From positions 328,932,581-328,996,580 of the forward strand of contig NC_058518.1 in assembly GCF_904849725.1 (NCBI RefSeq): a stretch of 64,000 nucleotides of DNA. The letters run 5' to 3'. Below are positions 45,919 through 57,248 of this stretch, piece after piece. The notes under the pieces were generated by a model. It saw only the letters and a program-made list of their open reading frames with translations, did not search any database and was not told where the DNA came from. The position numbers and the translations under genes are program-made. The first letter of the stretch is position 1, and each line of letters opens with the position of its first letter. Origin of the DNA: Hordeum vulgare subsp. vulgare. Lineage: Eukaryota > Streptophyta > Magnoliopsida > Poales > Poaceae.

Positions 45919-45943
45919 TATGGCTTAGGATCCGGTCCCGACA
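45919..45943 (+). repeat. H1 5' LTR, terminal 25 bp
   Basis: TATGGCTTAGGATCCGG... to CCCGACA matches the end of the H1 3' LTR (53955-53980) apart from a small indel. It completes the LTR cut by A at 22514. Confidence 0.93.
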
Positions 45944-45947
45944 GCGT

Positions 45948-45959
45948 TGGTATCAGAGC
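45948..45959 (+). other. H1 primer binding site (initiator Met tRNA)
   Basis: TGGTATCAGAGC, exact, four bases after the LTR end. Confidence 0.95.
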
Positions 45960-46389
45960 CTGACTGACTGTAGGATTACCAAGCCAAACTGGTCGAAGTT
46001 GAGTCTAGAATTGCTTTAGTTATATGTAAGGGAATTGTTTGTGGAAGGGAACGAAAGATTCTTGCTTCTCTTCTCAAGTCATTCTATTCTGGTCATCCTC
46101 ATCTTTTCTGCGGGGATTAAGAACTAGGTTACTTATCTATCTCTCAGGATCGCGTGTTACTAATCGGCAGATGGTAGGAAAACGGCTCGAGAGTTAATCC
46201 GAGTCTCTTTTGTTCCAAGGAAAAGAAAATAAGTTTTGATGACCATGGAATTTAACTTGATACTTGAGTGGTTATGCTATCCTATCTTTTGTGGGTTGTC
46301 TCAAAATTGTTTTTGAGCATTTACATCCGTTATGCTGCCCAATTTTATCTCCAGAGCTCTAATGCCTCTTGCATTACCCTCTATTTCAG
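45960..46389 (+). other. H1 leader with acceptor-like site before ORF1
   Basis: 430 bp without ORF. It ends TACCCTCTATTTCAG directly before the ORF1 ATG. A GT-rich candidate donor TATATGTAAGG is present near 46022 but is not conserved in A. Confidence 0.65.
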
Positions 46390-47162
46390 ATGCCTGGTCG
46401 TCCTTCTCGTCAGGTGGTTCGTCTCACTAGGTGCATTGATGTGCCGGGTCACACGGCCATGCTGGCCAGGATGATGTCAGTAGCCGGTTACCGCTGGTAC
46501 CCAGAGTATACAGTGGAGGAGCAATACCGGGATTTCAACCAGAGTCTGTACCTGTGCACTGTTAGGGTATTCCCAGATTACCCTGGAGCCGAGGAGCCGA
46601 TCCATTGGTCTTATGGATTGGGGGTTACTGTTGACATGGTGGTACAAGATGCTGCCTATTCAATGTTGACCATCATGATAGCCAGACATGCACTGCTACA
46701 GAATTCAGAGTTCTCCTATGTTCTCGCTTCTCAGCCAGGAGAAGAAGGATACCTTAGTGGGGTCTACTTTGATTCCTCTATGGAGGATCCGCTGCTGCAG
46801 TCCACCGCTGAGATGTTAGAGAATGGAGACAGAGATGCTCGCGCCCTTCGTATGGAGCTCTATGCTAACGTGCCCGCTTGTGGACAACTTTGAAACAGCT
46901 GGCACGTGCAGTTCAGACAGGGTATGGAGATATGGAGATGTTGAACCCTGTTAGGACTCATCTTCCAGCTCATGTTGACTGGCCTGCTATAGGAGGAGTT
47001 ACCCCTCTTCAGGGACCTTTACTACCACCAGTCAGGGGACCAAGGCCACATCCGTGTCCTTACGGTTCCCAGGGGTCTCAGACTCGAGTATTTCCTCATC
47101 CGTAGGTTGAGCTCCCAGGGCATGGATGCAACCTTTATGAAATGTTTTACGCGGATGCTTGA
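46390..47162 (+). pseudogene. H1 ORF1 (extra ORF upstream of gag), lightly damaged
   Basis: 257 codons from ATG 46390-46392 (MPGRPSRQVVRLTR) to TGA 47160-47162. Damage is one missing base near 46866-46872 and a TAG at 47103-47105 where A has CAG. The first two thirds look globular (YRWYPEYTVEEQYRDFNQ, LYLCTVRVFPDYPG, HWSYGLGVTVDM, RHALLQNSEF, YFDSSMEDPLL). A basic/charged stretch (ENGDRDARALRMEL) and a Pro/Gly-rich tail follow. There is no signal peptide, zinc knuckle or retroviral motif. Compared with A over 102 codons (46561-46866), 33 differ synonymously and 7 by amino acid. Some other gypsy lineages, such as Ogre, carry an ORF before gag, but I cannot relate this one to them. Confidence 0.85.
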
Positions 47163-47509
47163 ACCCGTGAGTGGAAGAGTAGTATGGTAGTAGTTGTACT
47201 TCGACAGTCCCGTATGTCTTGTGGAGTATGCTTATGTCGTGAGATGAGTTCCGGAGGCATAGATAAATAATGTATAGGAAGCTTGGAAAGCCTCTGATGA
47301 GTAGTATCATCTTTTCAGTAGTTTGCTCTTCGGTATGAGGTTGTACTGAACTATGTAATGGTGTGTATGAACCATGGTGTATATATAGCAGTTGCTTGTT
47401 ACCATGTTGTTCGGATGTTCATTCCCGCATTCCATGTGTCCAGTGCATTCTTAATCCATAGTTAGTATTGATGTTGATATTAGTCTAAGCTGTGAGTTTG
47501 TTGGACAGG
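47163..47509 (+). other. H1 spacer between ORF1 and gag
   Basis: 347 bp without ORF, collinear with the A spacer. It ends TTTGTTGGACAGG before the gag ATG (47510). Confidence 0.6.
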
Positions 47510-47783
47510 ATGGTGTTCACTAGGCTGAACCGTGCCCCTACCCATGAGGAGGGAGAAGGTAGTCAGGCAGCACATGAGGAATTGCCTCACACGCCTTCTG
47601 TGGCGGAAGTTATGCTTGAGGCGGAAAGAAACAAGAGAGAGACTAACCGTCTGCTAGAGAGTATTGAGCAAAATACGGCTCGTTAGCCGCGAAATGACGT
47701 AGTGTCCCTCAATGACTTCGTGAAGTTGAATCCCCCGAAGTTCCATCACTCCGTCGATCCTCTCGACGCTGATGACTGGTTGT
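47510..47783 (+). pseudogene. H1 gag, N-terminal fragment
   Basis: MVFTRLNRAPTHEEGEG through EVMLEAERNKRETNRLLE, then a TAG at 47684-47686, then SLNDFVKLNPPKFHHSVDPLD to DDW, where S is inserted. It is collinear with residues 7-97 of the A gag. The capsid C-terminus and everything up to the integrase core are gone from H1. Confidence 0.9.
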
Positions 47784-49415
47784 TGATACGTCTCAAACGT
47801 ATCTATAATTTTTGATGGTTTCATGCTGTTATCTTGTCATCTTTGGATGTTTTATGTACCTTTTATATCTTTTTTGGGACTAACTTATTAATTCAGTGCC
47901 AAGTGCCAGTTCCCGTTTTTCTGTGTTTTTGGCTCTTTTCAGATCTGATTTTGGAACAGAGTCCAAATGGAATAAAATCCCCGAAATAAATTTTTCCCGA
48001 ACGGAAGAAGATCAGGGGGCTTGAGGGCCAAGCCAGGAGAGCTACAGGGGGCCCACAAGCCCTGTAGCCGCCACCAGGGGGGCGGCTAGCAGTCTTGTGG
48101 CCTCCCTGGCGCCCCCTGACCTAGCTCCTTCGTCTATATATTCCCTAAATTATCGAAAAAAATCAGGGAATCCACGAAAACACTTTTCCGCCGCCGCAAG
48201 CTTCTGTGTCCGCGAGATCTCATCTGGAGACCCTTTCCACTGCCGTGCCAGAGGGGACTTTGGAGTTGGAGGGCTTCTACATCAACATCATCGCCCCTCC
48301 AATGACTCGTGAGTAGTTCACTTTAGACCTACGGGTCCGTAGTTAGTAGCTAGATGGCTTCTTCTCTCTCTTGGATCTTCAATACAAAGTTCTCCATGAT
48401 CTTCATGGAGATCTATCCGATGTAATCCTCTTTGGCGGTGTGTTTGTCGAGATCTGATGAATTGTGGATTTGTGATCAGATTATCTATGATATATATTTG
48501 AGTCTTTGCTGATTTCTTATATGCATGATTTGATATCCTTGTAAGTCTCTCCGAGTCTTGGGTTTTGTTTGGCCAACTAGATCTATGATTCTTGCAATGG
48601 GAGAAGTGCTTGGTTTTGGGTTCTTACCGTGTGGTGACCTTTCTCAGTGACAGTAGGGGCAGCAAGGCACACATCGTGTAGTTGCCATCAAGGGTAACAA
48701 GATGGGCTTTGTCGTAGATATGATATTGTCCATCTACATCATGTCATCTTGCTTAAGGCGTTACTCTATTCTTTCAGACTTAATACACTAGATGCATGCT
48801 GGATAGCGGTCGACGTGTGGAGTAATAGTAGTAGATGCGGAAAGTATGTGTCTACTTGTTTTGGACGTGATGCCTATAGATATAATAATTGCCATAGATG
48901 ATGTCACGACTTTGCGCGGTTCTATCAATTGCTCGATAGTAATTTGTTCACCCACCGTCTACTTGCTTTCATGAGAGAAGCCACTAGTGAACACTACGAC
49001 CCTCGGGTCTATTCACACCTATCGTTTCCACTTTTTCTTTTACTTTGCTTTGTTACTTTGTTGCTTTTAGTTCTCACTTGGCAAACAATCTATACGAGAT
49101 TGACAACCCCTTCATAGCGTTGGGAGCAAGCTTTTTGTGTTTGTGCAGGCACTTGTGATACTCCTTCACTGGATCGATACCTTGGTTCTCAAAACCGAGG
49201 GAAATACTTACCACCGCTGTGCTACATAACCCTTTCTGCTTCGAGGGAACACCAACGCAAGGCTCCAAGGCCACGGGGAAATCCTTTGCATATTTTCCTA
49301 GGAAGTCCCTAAAGGCGTAGCCGTAGTAGAAGGATTCCTGATGCCGTTGCTGAGGAGTATCAAGACAAGAACAGTCTGCCGTCAGCACGTGTTTCTGGCG
49401 CCGTTGGAAGGTCTC
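47784..49415 (+). mobile_element. S: Athila-type LTR with PBS stub, internal part deleted
   Basis: Starts TGATACGTCTCAAACGTATC, the U3 palindrome of the Sabrina/WHAM-like group, and runs as an LTR of about 1.6 kb to near 49387. A primer site TGGCGCCGTTG follows at 49396-49406, then H1 integrase sequence resumes at 49416. So a 5' LTR and its primer site remain. The rest of S, its 3' LTR and about 3.6 kb of H1 gag-pol were removed by a single deletion. Confidence 0.85.
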
Positions 49416-49964
49416 TCGCATTATTCGTGAAAAGTTGAAAACAGCCCAGTCTCGTCAAAAGAGCCAATATGATCGTCATCATAAGGCCGTGACCTTTGGA
49501 GATGACGAGAAGGCTTACCTTCGGGTTACACCTCTGAAGGGTACCCATACTTTCGGGTATCAAGGGCAAACTGGCTCCTCGTTACATTGGTCCTTTTCGC
49601 ATTCTTGTCAAACGAGGAGAAGTTGCCTACCAGTTGGAACTTCCTCCGCATCTTTCCAAGGTTCATGATGTTTTCCACGTCTCGCAACTCAGGCGTAGCT
49701 TTTCGGATCCTATCCGTTAAGTGGACCACAAAACGCTTGATCTCCAAGATAACCTTTCATACCGAGAATACCCTGTTTGTATTCTTGATCAAGCTGAGCG
49801 TACCACTCGACGTCGAAACCTCAAGTTTCTTAAAGTTCAGTGGTCAAATCATTTTGAATAAGAGGCAACATGGGAAAGAGAGGACCGTCTTCGACTTGAG
49901 TATCCCCCGCTATTCTCGACGACTTCCAAATCTCGGGACGAGATTCTTTTGAGTGGGGGTGAGT
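49416..49964 (+). pseudogene. H1 integrase C-terminus and chromodomain remnant
   Basis: Collinear with A 26712-27258. It starts at IIREKLKTAQSRQKSQYDRHH and continues in shifting frames through the GPF motif region and a chromodomain remnant to GGELSHP at the PPT. There is an extra base near 49553, a TAA before VDHKTLD (near 49718) and a TAA in the chromodomain (near 49858). It is non-functional. The PPT TTTTGAGTGGGGGTGAGT lies at its end. Confidence 0.9.
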
Positions 49965-52900
49965 TGTCACATCCCTAGCTACCCCTTTCATGAATAGCAA
50001 GATTGTGCTCATATTTTCATTCTTGCATTAAAAATTAAAATGGAAATCAAAACAAAATCTCTAGGAACTTCCTATTCAAAACAATTCAAGTGGTGACAAA
50101 TCAATGAACCCAAAATGGCCTTCATAAAAGTCCATCATTTTTGATAAATATTGGGAACCACAATTCAGGGGTGGATTTATATTTAAATCTACTATTAGCA
50201 TTTTATTTTATTCATAAAAGCTACTGAAATCACCCAAACATGTGTTTTTTAAATATTTCAGAGTTTCATAAATGTTGAAAACTTTATGAGAGTTTGGAAA
50301 TATTTCAAATAACACCCCAACTTTGTTTCCTCCATTTCAGAATTAGTTTGGAGCCAAAAAGAAACTGAAACAAATGTGAGAAAGTTTAAAACAGAAATAT
50401 AAATGAAAAAAAGTGGAAAGGAGTTACCTGTCTCTCAGGCCCAGCCCAGCTCCCCCTCCTGTCGTCTTCCTCTTGCCAGCGAGCAGCAGGAGGTGGCCGC
50501 CGCTTGTTCCAGCAAGGCCACGCACCTGCGTGCCTGCCTGGCCCCTCCATCGCACTGGCAAGGGAGATAAGCCTCCCCGGAACCCATTCCCGTTCTCATC
50601 CTCTCCTCATTCGCGTTCTCCTCCCACTCCCTCTCGGCCGCCATTAGAGCCCGAGCCGAGCTCGAGCTCGCCGTCGCTCCAGCCCCTCTCTCTCTCTCCC
50701 GTGAGCCACGCAGAAGACTCGCCATGACTCCGTGAAGCTATCCAGCAAGCCACGCAAGCTCTCGAGCCCTACATCTCCCCGACGCCGGCATCTTCTTCCA
50801 TGGATCGCCGACGTTCACCACCGCTGTTCTTCCTCTCCAGGCCATCCCCGAGACCACTTTCTACGTCGCTGCACTCCCTGTGAGCTCAGGGTGCTTCTCT
50901 TCTTGTTTTCCTCCTCGATCCCGAGCTCTAAGCCCCGATTTCACCGAAGCCTGACGAGGTCCGCCGATGTAGCTCGTCGCCGGTGACCCTACGATGATCG
51001 CTTGGTCCATCTGAGGCCTCCATCAGCTCCAGCTCGCCGCGTAGATGTTCTAGGAGCCCAACCCCGCATGATTTGCACTTGGTTTCAATGACCTCGACGA
51101 TGGCTGAGCTCCGGTAGCCGCCGGGCTCGTCGCCAGCGTCGATTCCGGTCACCCCAGTCCCCGAGGCTTGCTCCATCTTGCTCGCGATCGAGTGGCCGAT
51201 CGTTTGAGCCACTCCGCAGTCCTTTTGGTCACTAGAAACGAAAACCCGATGCCCTCCGCCATCTTTGTGGTCGCCGGAGCCTCATCGCCGGTGGGTTTGA
51301 CCCCATCGCTGGTGGGGTTGACTCCCTAGAGTCACTCGCAAGTGGGGCCAACCCCCTCGCTAATTAAGTCTAGACTAATAAAAATAAATAGTTAACTAAA
51401 TCCCTAAACAACCACTGACATGTGGCCAGCCCTTGTTAAATAACTAATTAACTTTAAATTTAATTAAAATCTGGCTAGAGTCACTAACGAGTGGGTCCCA
51501 CTAGTCAGGTTTGACTTTCAACGGCGAGTTGGACCTGCTGATGTCATGGTGATGCAGTAACTATATTTCTGATTTATATTAATTCTAGAACAAGTGCAAA
51601 ACTTTGGAAATTCATAGAAAATTAATTATAGCTCCAAAATTGACAAATAATATATGAAATTAATCATAAAAAGTTAATGAACACAATGGTGCTACTTTCA
51701 TGCATGACAAACAAAGTTATGAAACAGCATCACGTCAAATCAATTAAATGAATATGATAAATATATTATGTTAACTAATATTTGAATTGAATTCAAATCA
51801 ACATCATCCCAAAGGTTTGATAGGCACACTAGCTCCTGCTACATTTTATTTCATGCCATGATCATGCATCATATTGTTGCATATGAATGTTATTGATTGT
51901 CGTTATTATTTCGGTAGGCTCTGCCCTTCCGGATACGTCTGATTATCCGACTCACGGATTTAATCCATCTGTTGAGCAACAAGGCAAGCACCCTTTTGAT
52001 CATCCCGATATAATCCCATGTTCGTGCTCCTGCTCCCACTTATTGCGTTATAACAAAATATTTCAAATGCTTTACCTCGGTAGTTGAACCTATTCCGTTG
52101 CATGACCTGTTATTGTCATAGTAAATAGCCAAACCTTGCAACCTAGCATACCTCGTAGTTGCTTGAGCCATGATTGTGCTATTTCCTGCTATGCTTGCTA
52201 TGCCTAGAGTAGTGTCAGGTCTGTTTCATCTGGGTGATGAAGAGGAATGGATGAATGTATTCTAGTGGCAAAGAATAAGTGTGGAACCTGATTTGGTAAA
52301 GGTACCGATGAAAGGCTATGTAGGAGTACATGGCGGGTTGTTTCATTGGAACCGTCCTTACGAACTGAGTTCCGTGTATGTAATCCAAGACTAGTTACTA
52401 CCACATGATGGGCCCTGAAATATGACCCCGCTCGACTTATTAATCGCCTAGTACTCAATCCAGGAGTCACAAGTAGTTTATGGTGTTTATAGTCATGCTA
52501 GAGGCCGTGCATAGTGATGACCTTAGAGGTGGGTTATGACGCGGTAGGCAGTGGCACGGTGTACCAAGTAGCACCCGAATGGTGGGCTTGGGAACCCTGC
52601 AGACATCGTTTGGGTTCGTGGCGGAAACCTCGGCCGGACTTCCGTGCGGGTTACTCTCAAATAGGGGATAAACCTGGACTAGGTATTAGTGTGGTTAACG
52701 GTCGTGGCCGACTCCCTCGCTGGGCTTCCGCTTGAAGGTTGCCGAGGTGCATGGCGTGCACATAGCGATAAGTGGCGAGAGTGTGTGTGAATAAGTACAC
52801 CCCTGCAGGGTTATGATCTATGCTAATAGCCGCGTCCACGGATATGGACAACTTGGAAACATATGTTGTTCGTAATAACTTTAATGGCTACTCATAAAAG

Positions 52901-53980
52901 TATCAAGATAAGCGTGAGTATCATGTATGGCATTTCTGTAGGGAGACGGAAAGGAGTTCATGTGTATTGTTGTGGTGGTAGTGGACTCGTGTAGGACTTA
53001 TGAAAATTGTTAAAATTATTTGAAATTGTAGTTTAGTCTAGCTAAGAGTCAAAGCTGGCTTGCTGCATGAAACACCACAACTCCCTTTATTGATACCTGA
53101 GCATGAGTAGATAGATCTGTTCTAAAGTCTTGCTGAGTACTCTTGTACTCATGTTTGCTTAATAATTGTTGTAGAGGATACCCACGAGCCAACAGGTGGG
53201 TTCTTTCTAGACATCGATGATGATGAGTAGCTGGTGTAGAAGGGACGTGCAGATAGTTAGGCTTTATGCCTTATCCTTTCAACTGTATGTACTCAGACAT
53301 CTTTTATGCTTCCGTTGGTTTGTATGACTCTGTTTGTATGACTTTGAGTGTCGGGTCGTGTGACCCCTGCTTGTATGAACATACTATGCAAGACTCTTCC
53401 GAGTCTTCTAAATAAATGTCGTGATGTTGTATGGTTATGTTGTGATGCCATTGTTGTATCTATGTATATCTAGTATGTCATGCGTACGCGTGATGCACTG
53501 TGATATGTATGGGATTCGACACCTAGTCATATGCCCTTAGTAGCTCTCTATATAGAGAAATGCCCCTTTGTGATTCCACCGAGCCTTGGTAGTTCGCTAC
53601 TACTCCGGACACATTGGTTGACCGGCATGTATCCTTCTTAGCTGCTGTGTCTGTCCCTACGGGGAAATGTCACCCGGTGTAATGGAGTCCTTGTAGCTTG
53701 CTACGACTCGTCTACACTCGCTGATGACCGACACCTGCTTTGCTGGGTTATGTATGCCTGTCTATGTACAAATGAGCCACTTGAGTTTATGACTAGATAT
53801 GTCGACCCGGGTTCTTTGACATTGGGATGCTAGCAACACTAATGCATACGTGAGTCAAAAGGCACAAACGGTCCCGGCTAAGGTAAGGTGGCAGCCGTGG
53901 GGTTAACCGTGCGTGAGACCGCAAATGAATGCAATGTGTTACAGGCTGGATTCCTATGGCTTAGGATCGGGGTCCCGACA
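49965..53980 (+). repeat. H1 3' LTR
   Basis: 4016 bp from TGTCACATCCC to CCCGACA, followed by TSD GAGAT. It lacks about 36 bp present in the 5' copy near 21770-21800. It includes a GC-rich block at about 50405-51350. Confidence 0.95.
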
Positions 53981-53985
53981 GAGAT

Positions 53986-56758
53986 ATGGAATTCATGTCA
54001 AGACAATAACAAGCAAGAGTCTATATCTAGTATTGAATTTAGCAAAGTAAGAACATAAAGGTGCAAGAGCTCTCGCTGTCCGTGACTCGAATGTCTCCAA
54101 ATGGTGTTTGCGTGCAAGAAGTGGGAGATGGGTTGAGATCATAAAATATTTTTTTAATTGAGAACTCAATCTACTAAACTTTGACACTTGGTCTCCTTCG
54201 GAATCTTATTTTGACTCATCCCTAGACCACTAGTGAGGCACAAGTCAAAATGATCTTCTCCCTTTCGACTTTGAGCACTGATGCAATGGATGAGCTTAAG
54301 CAAGATATGTTGGCACTTATGATGGCAAATAGAATCATGATGGGGAAGGAAGACAAAAATGTGTCAAAGGCTCACATCAATGAGGACAACCATAGGCGAG
54401 AGAAAGCCAAATGATAGTTATGATGTGAGGAGTAGGGATTGCCATGTAACGGAGGCACATATGAGCTAAGGTAAGCTCTCCAATGGAACTAGTGGGGGTG
54501 CATCCAACTTGTTTGCTCATGAATACCTAGATCTCATTTGAGGAGGCTCATCATTGGAATATGCAAACCAAGTTCTATAGTGTAAGGATCCCCACATAGT
54601 TATGCATGAATGATAATCTCTATGTAGTACAAATATAACAATGGAGTACAAGTGTGGATCTTTCAAAAGGAATAGTAGTGTTGCCCCCTTCTCTCTTTTT
54701 ATATCTTTTTTGCTTTTTTTTCCTTTTCTCTTTTATTTTTTATTTTTTGTGTGGCCTATTTGGCTCTTTCTTTTTATCTCTCATTTGTCCTCTTTGGGAT
54801 CTTTTGTTTGTCCTCTTTGGGATCTTTTCCTCTCTTAAGGGCAATACTCTATGTTTTACATGAATAAAAATAAAAATCGTCACACTTTATAAGAATTACT
54901 CAACATAAAGACAAGTGAAAACTATCATGATGTATGCAAATGTATGCCTCTGCCAGTGTAGCAGGAGATGCAATGATACTAGCACGTCATGTAGCAGTAA
55001 TAAGGGCAAGGCCCAACTAGCATGTGGCTCTATGATCAAGCAAAATCATCTATGACATGAAGATCAAGTCATGAGATGGTGGGTGTTGCATGGCAATGTA
55101 TCTCAGAAAGGCTATGGAAATGCTTTAATAGGTAGGTATGGTGGCTGTTTTGAGGAAAGATATAATGAGGCTTATGTATGACAAAGCGTATCATGTCACG
55201 GGTTTGGATGCACCGGCGGAGTTTGCACCAACTCTCAATGTGAGAAAGGGCAATGCACGGTACCGAAGAGGCTAGCAAAATATGGATGGTGGAAGTGCCA
55301 AAAATCGAATGCTCACATTAGTCCGAAGAACTCATACACTTATCATCGGTAACTCTCTATCTAATTAGGAAATTCACAAAGAGACAAGTACCCCGAGGAG
55401 GAGTGTTTGGGGGTTTGGTTATCCTTACGCATCCTCGACTCATGGTAACGTGAGGGTACTCTATATATTCCAACCCCTCCATAGGTTAGCGATCAATTTA
55501 GTAGCTAGAGTTCTCAACTAATTTTTAGTTTTTGAAAAACACACAGATTTCCCAAAATACAACACCTATCACTAATAGGCTCAAGCTCTTGGCACCAATA
55601 GTCCAAACATTACTCAAATCAATACCTCAAAACTATTGCAAGTTACTACTATACTTAAATAGCAACCTCGGTTACCTACTCATGCAAGACACACAACTCA
55701 GTGCAACGAGCCAACTCTCTAAACAAGATAAGCATGATAACTCAAGAGATTTCCAAAAGCAACCTAAATAAAAGCTCTTTAAAAGATAAGCATGAAAACT
55801 AAGAGCTAAGCATGACAGTAGCTACGAAAGGATAAAGAACACACAAAAAGATAAGCATGAAAACCTATGTTGTGTTCTAGAGTGGAATGGAGTGTGTCTC
55901 TCTCACAAACAATGTAGGCTAGGTTCCGAATTGTTATGAACATCTACCAAAACTAAAACAAACTAAAATGCAAATAGAGGGACGCTCCAAGCATAGCAGA
56001 TATGATATGAAGTGATAAAAAATAGCATGGAGATGGACAACCTGATGATTGTTGATAGAGAAGGGGATGCACGGGGGCATCCCAAAGCTTAGACGCTTGA
56101 TTCTCCTTGAATATTTCTTGGGATGCATGGGGCATCACCAAGCTTGAGTGTTTGACACTCCTATATCTTCTTTCATCATCTCTCCCATCGCATACTTGAA
56201 AACTCCCTTCATACGAAACTCATCATAAGCTGATTAGAGTGGTTAGTACCCTTAATAAAATAATTCAATACCTGCTGGAAATAAAGATTTTCATGAAAAG
56301 CTACTGCTTATCATGAATGCCAAAAGATTTTTGCAAATAAAAAGCAAGCTTAGTATTCACAAAAGAATGAAAACCCAAAACATGGCAGAATTTGTGAAAA
56401 ACAGAACAACAGGTAGTAAATAATTTTTTTGGGGTACTTCTGCAACTCAAATCAAAAAACTCAGAATAGATGCCAGAAAGGCGATTATATAGAGCATGTT
56501 GTCAAAACAATTCCGATCAACAAGATGATATGGTGATTTTTGGTGAATTGTTCCGTCAAGCAAACAAAATCTGTTTCTGGACAGCATGTCACAAATTTTG
56601 AACTTTCTTGCAATCACAGGCTCTAACTTGGCACAAAGCTTAAAAATAAAGATACAATGATGTTACTACAATAGTAACAAGCATCAAGACCAATAAAACA
56701 TAAAGTAAAAACATATTGGGTTGCTTCCCAACAAGCGCTTTCTTTTAATGCAAGAAGA
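53986..56758 (-). other. G3 non-coding internal region
   Basis: No supportable ORF. It shares blocks with the G2 interior: 55100-55160, 54435-54560, and the TTGGGTTGCTTCCCAACAAG motif at 56717 against 8110. It has a pyrimidine-rich stretch at 54690-54840 like that of G2 at 6284-6356. Confidence 0.65.
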
Positions 56759-57248
56759 TCAAGTGTTATCAACCCCAAAAGAATAGCTTGCCCATGTAAC
56801 GGACTCATAAGGTAACTTAATATTCTTTACAGGGAAGTGTCCCAATCCCTTTTTAAGAGGAAATTGGAATTTAATAATTCCCTCTTTCATGTCAATGATA
56901 GCACCAACGGTGCAAACAAAAGGACGTCCCAAAATAATTGGACATGAAGGATCACATTCATTGTCCATAATAAGAAAATCAACGGGCACATAATTATCAT
57001 TGACAATAATAAGAACATCATCAATTCTCCCTAAAGGTTTCTTTATGGAAGAATCAACAAGACGAACACCAGAAGAACATGGATCATAAGGTTTCCAATT
57101 AAGCATATCATACATTCTTTTGGGCATAACGGAAGCACTAGCTCCAACATTACACAATGCAAAGCAAGAGACATTATTAAATTTAATCTTGACCATAGGA
57201 TCCCAACCATCTTCTAGTTCTCTAGGGATAGAAGTCTCTAGCTTGAGC
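56759..57248 (-). pseudogene. G3 aspartic protease-like domain, active site altered
   Basis: The frame enters from the C3 insertion site with ETSIPRELEDGWDP. It continues with a clear Athila-type retroviral protease (FNNVSCFALCNVGASASVMP, VPVDFLIMDNE, PIILGRPFVCTVGAIIDM) and stops at 56759. The catalytic Asp-Leu-Gly position reads Asn-Val-Gly, so the enzyme would be inactive if this is ancestral. No reverse transcriptase follows; the sequence becomes non-coding. The N-terminal half of the same frame is at 61655-62088 beyond C3. Confidence 0.85.
57244..57248. repeat. C3 target-site duplication (TGAGC), left copy
   Basis: TGAGC precedes the C3 terminus TGTTGG and is repeated at 61650-61654 after its end. 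Removing C3 rejoins the G3 reading frame. Confidence 0.95.

Larger units (their letters stand above)
18501..53980 (+). mobile_element. H1: Tekay-type chromovirus with 4-kb LTRs, host of A and S
   Basis: Plus-strand gypsy element. Its 5' LTR is 18501-22514 plus 45919-45943 (about 4039 bp), its 3' LTR is 49965-53980 (4016 bp), and its TSD is GAGAT. The two LTRs differ by about 5% in a 225-bp sample. The interior 45944-49964 has a Met-type primer site, an extra ORF1, the start of gag and the end of integrase with a chromodomain. Capsid C-terminus to integrase core (about 3.6 kb by comparison with A) is missing at the S insertion. A interrupts the 5' LTR. Confidence 0.93.

Noticed and set aside
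54641..54863. Phe/Leu-rich, membrane-like small ORFs
   Set aside because: Translation of a T-rich tract in the G3 non-coding interior.
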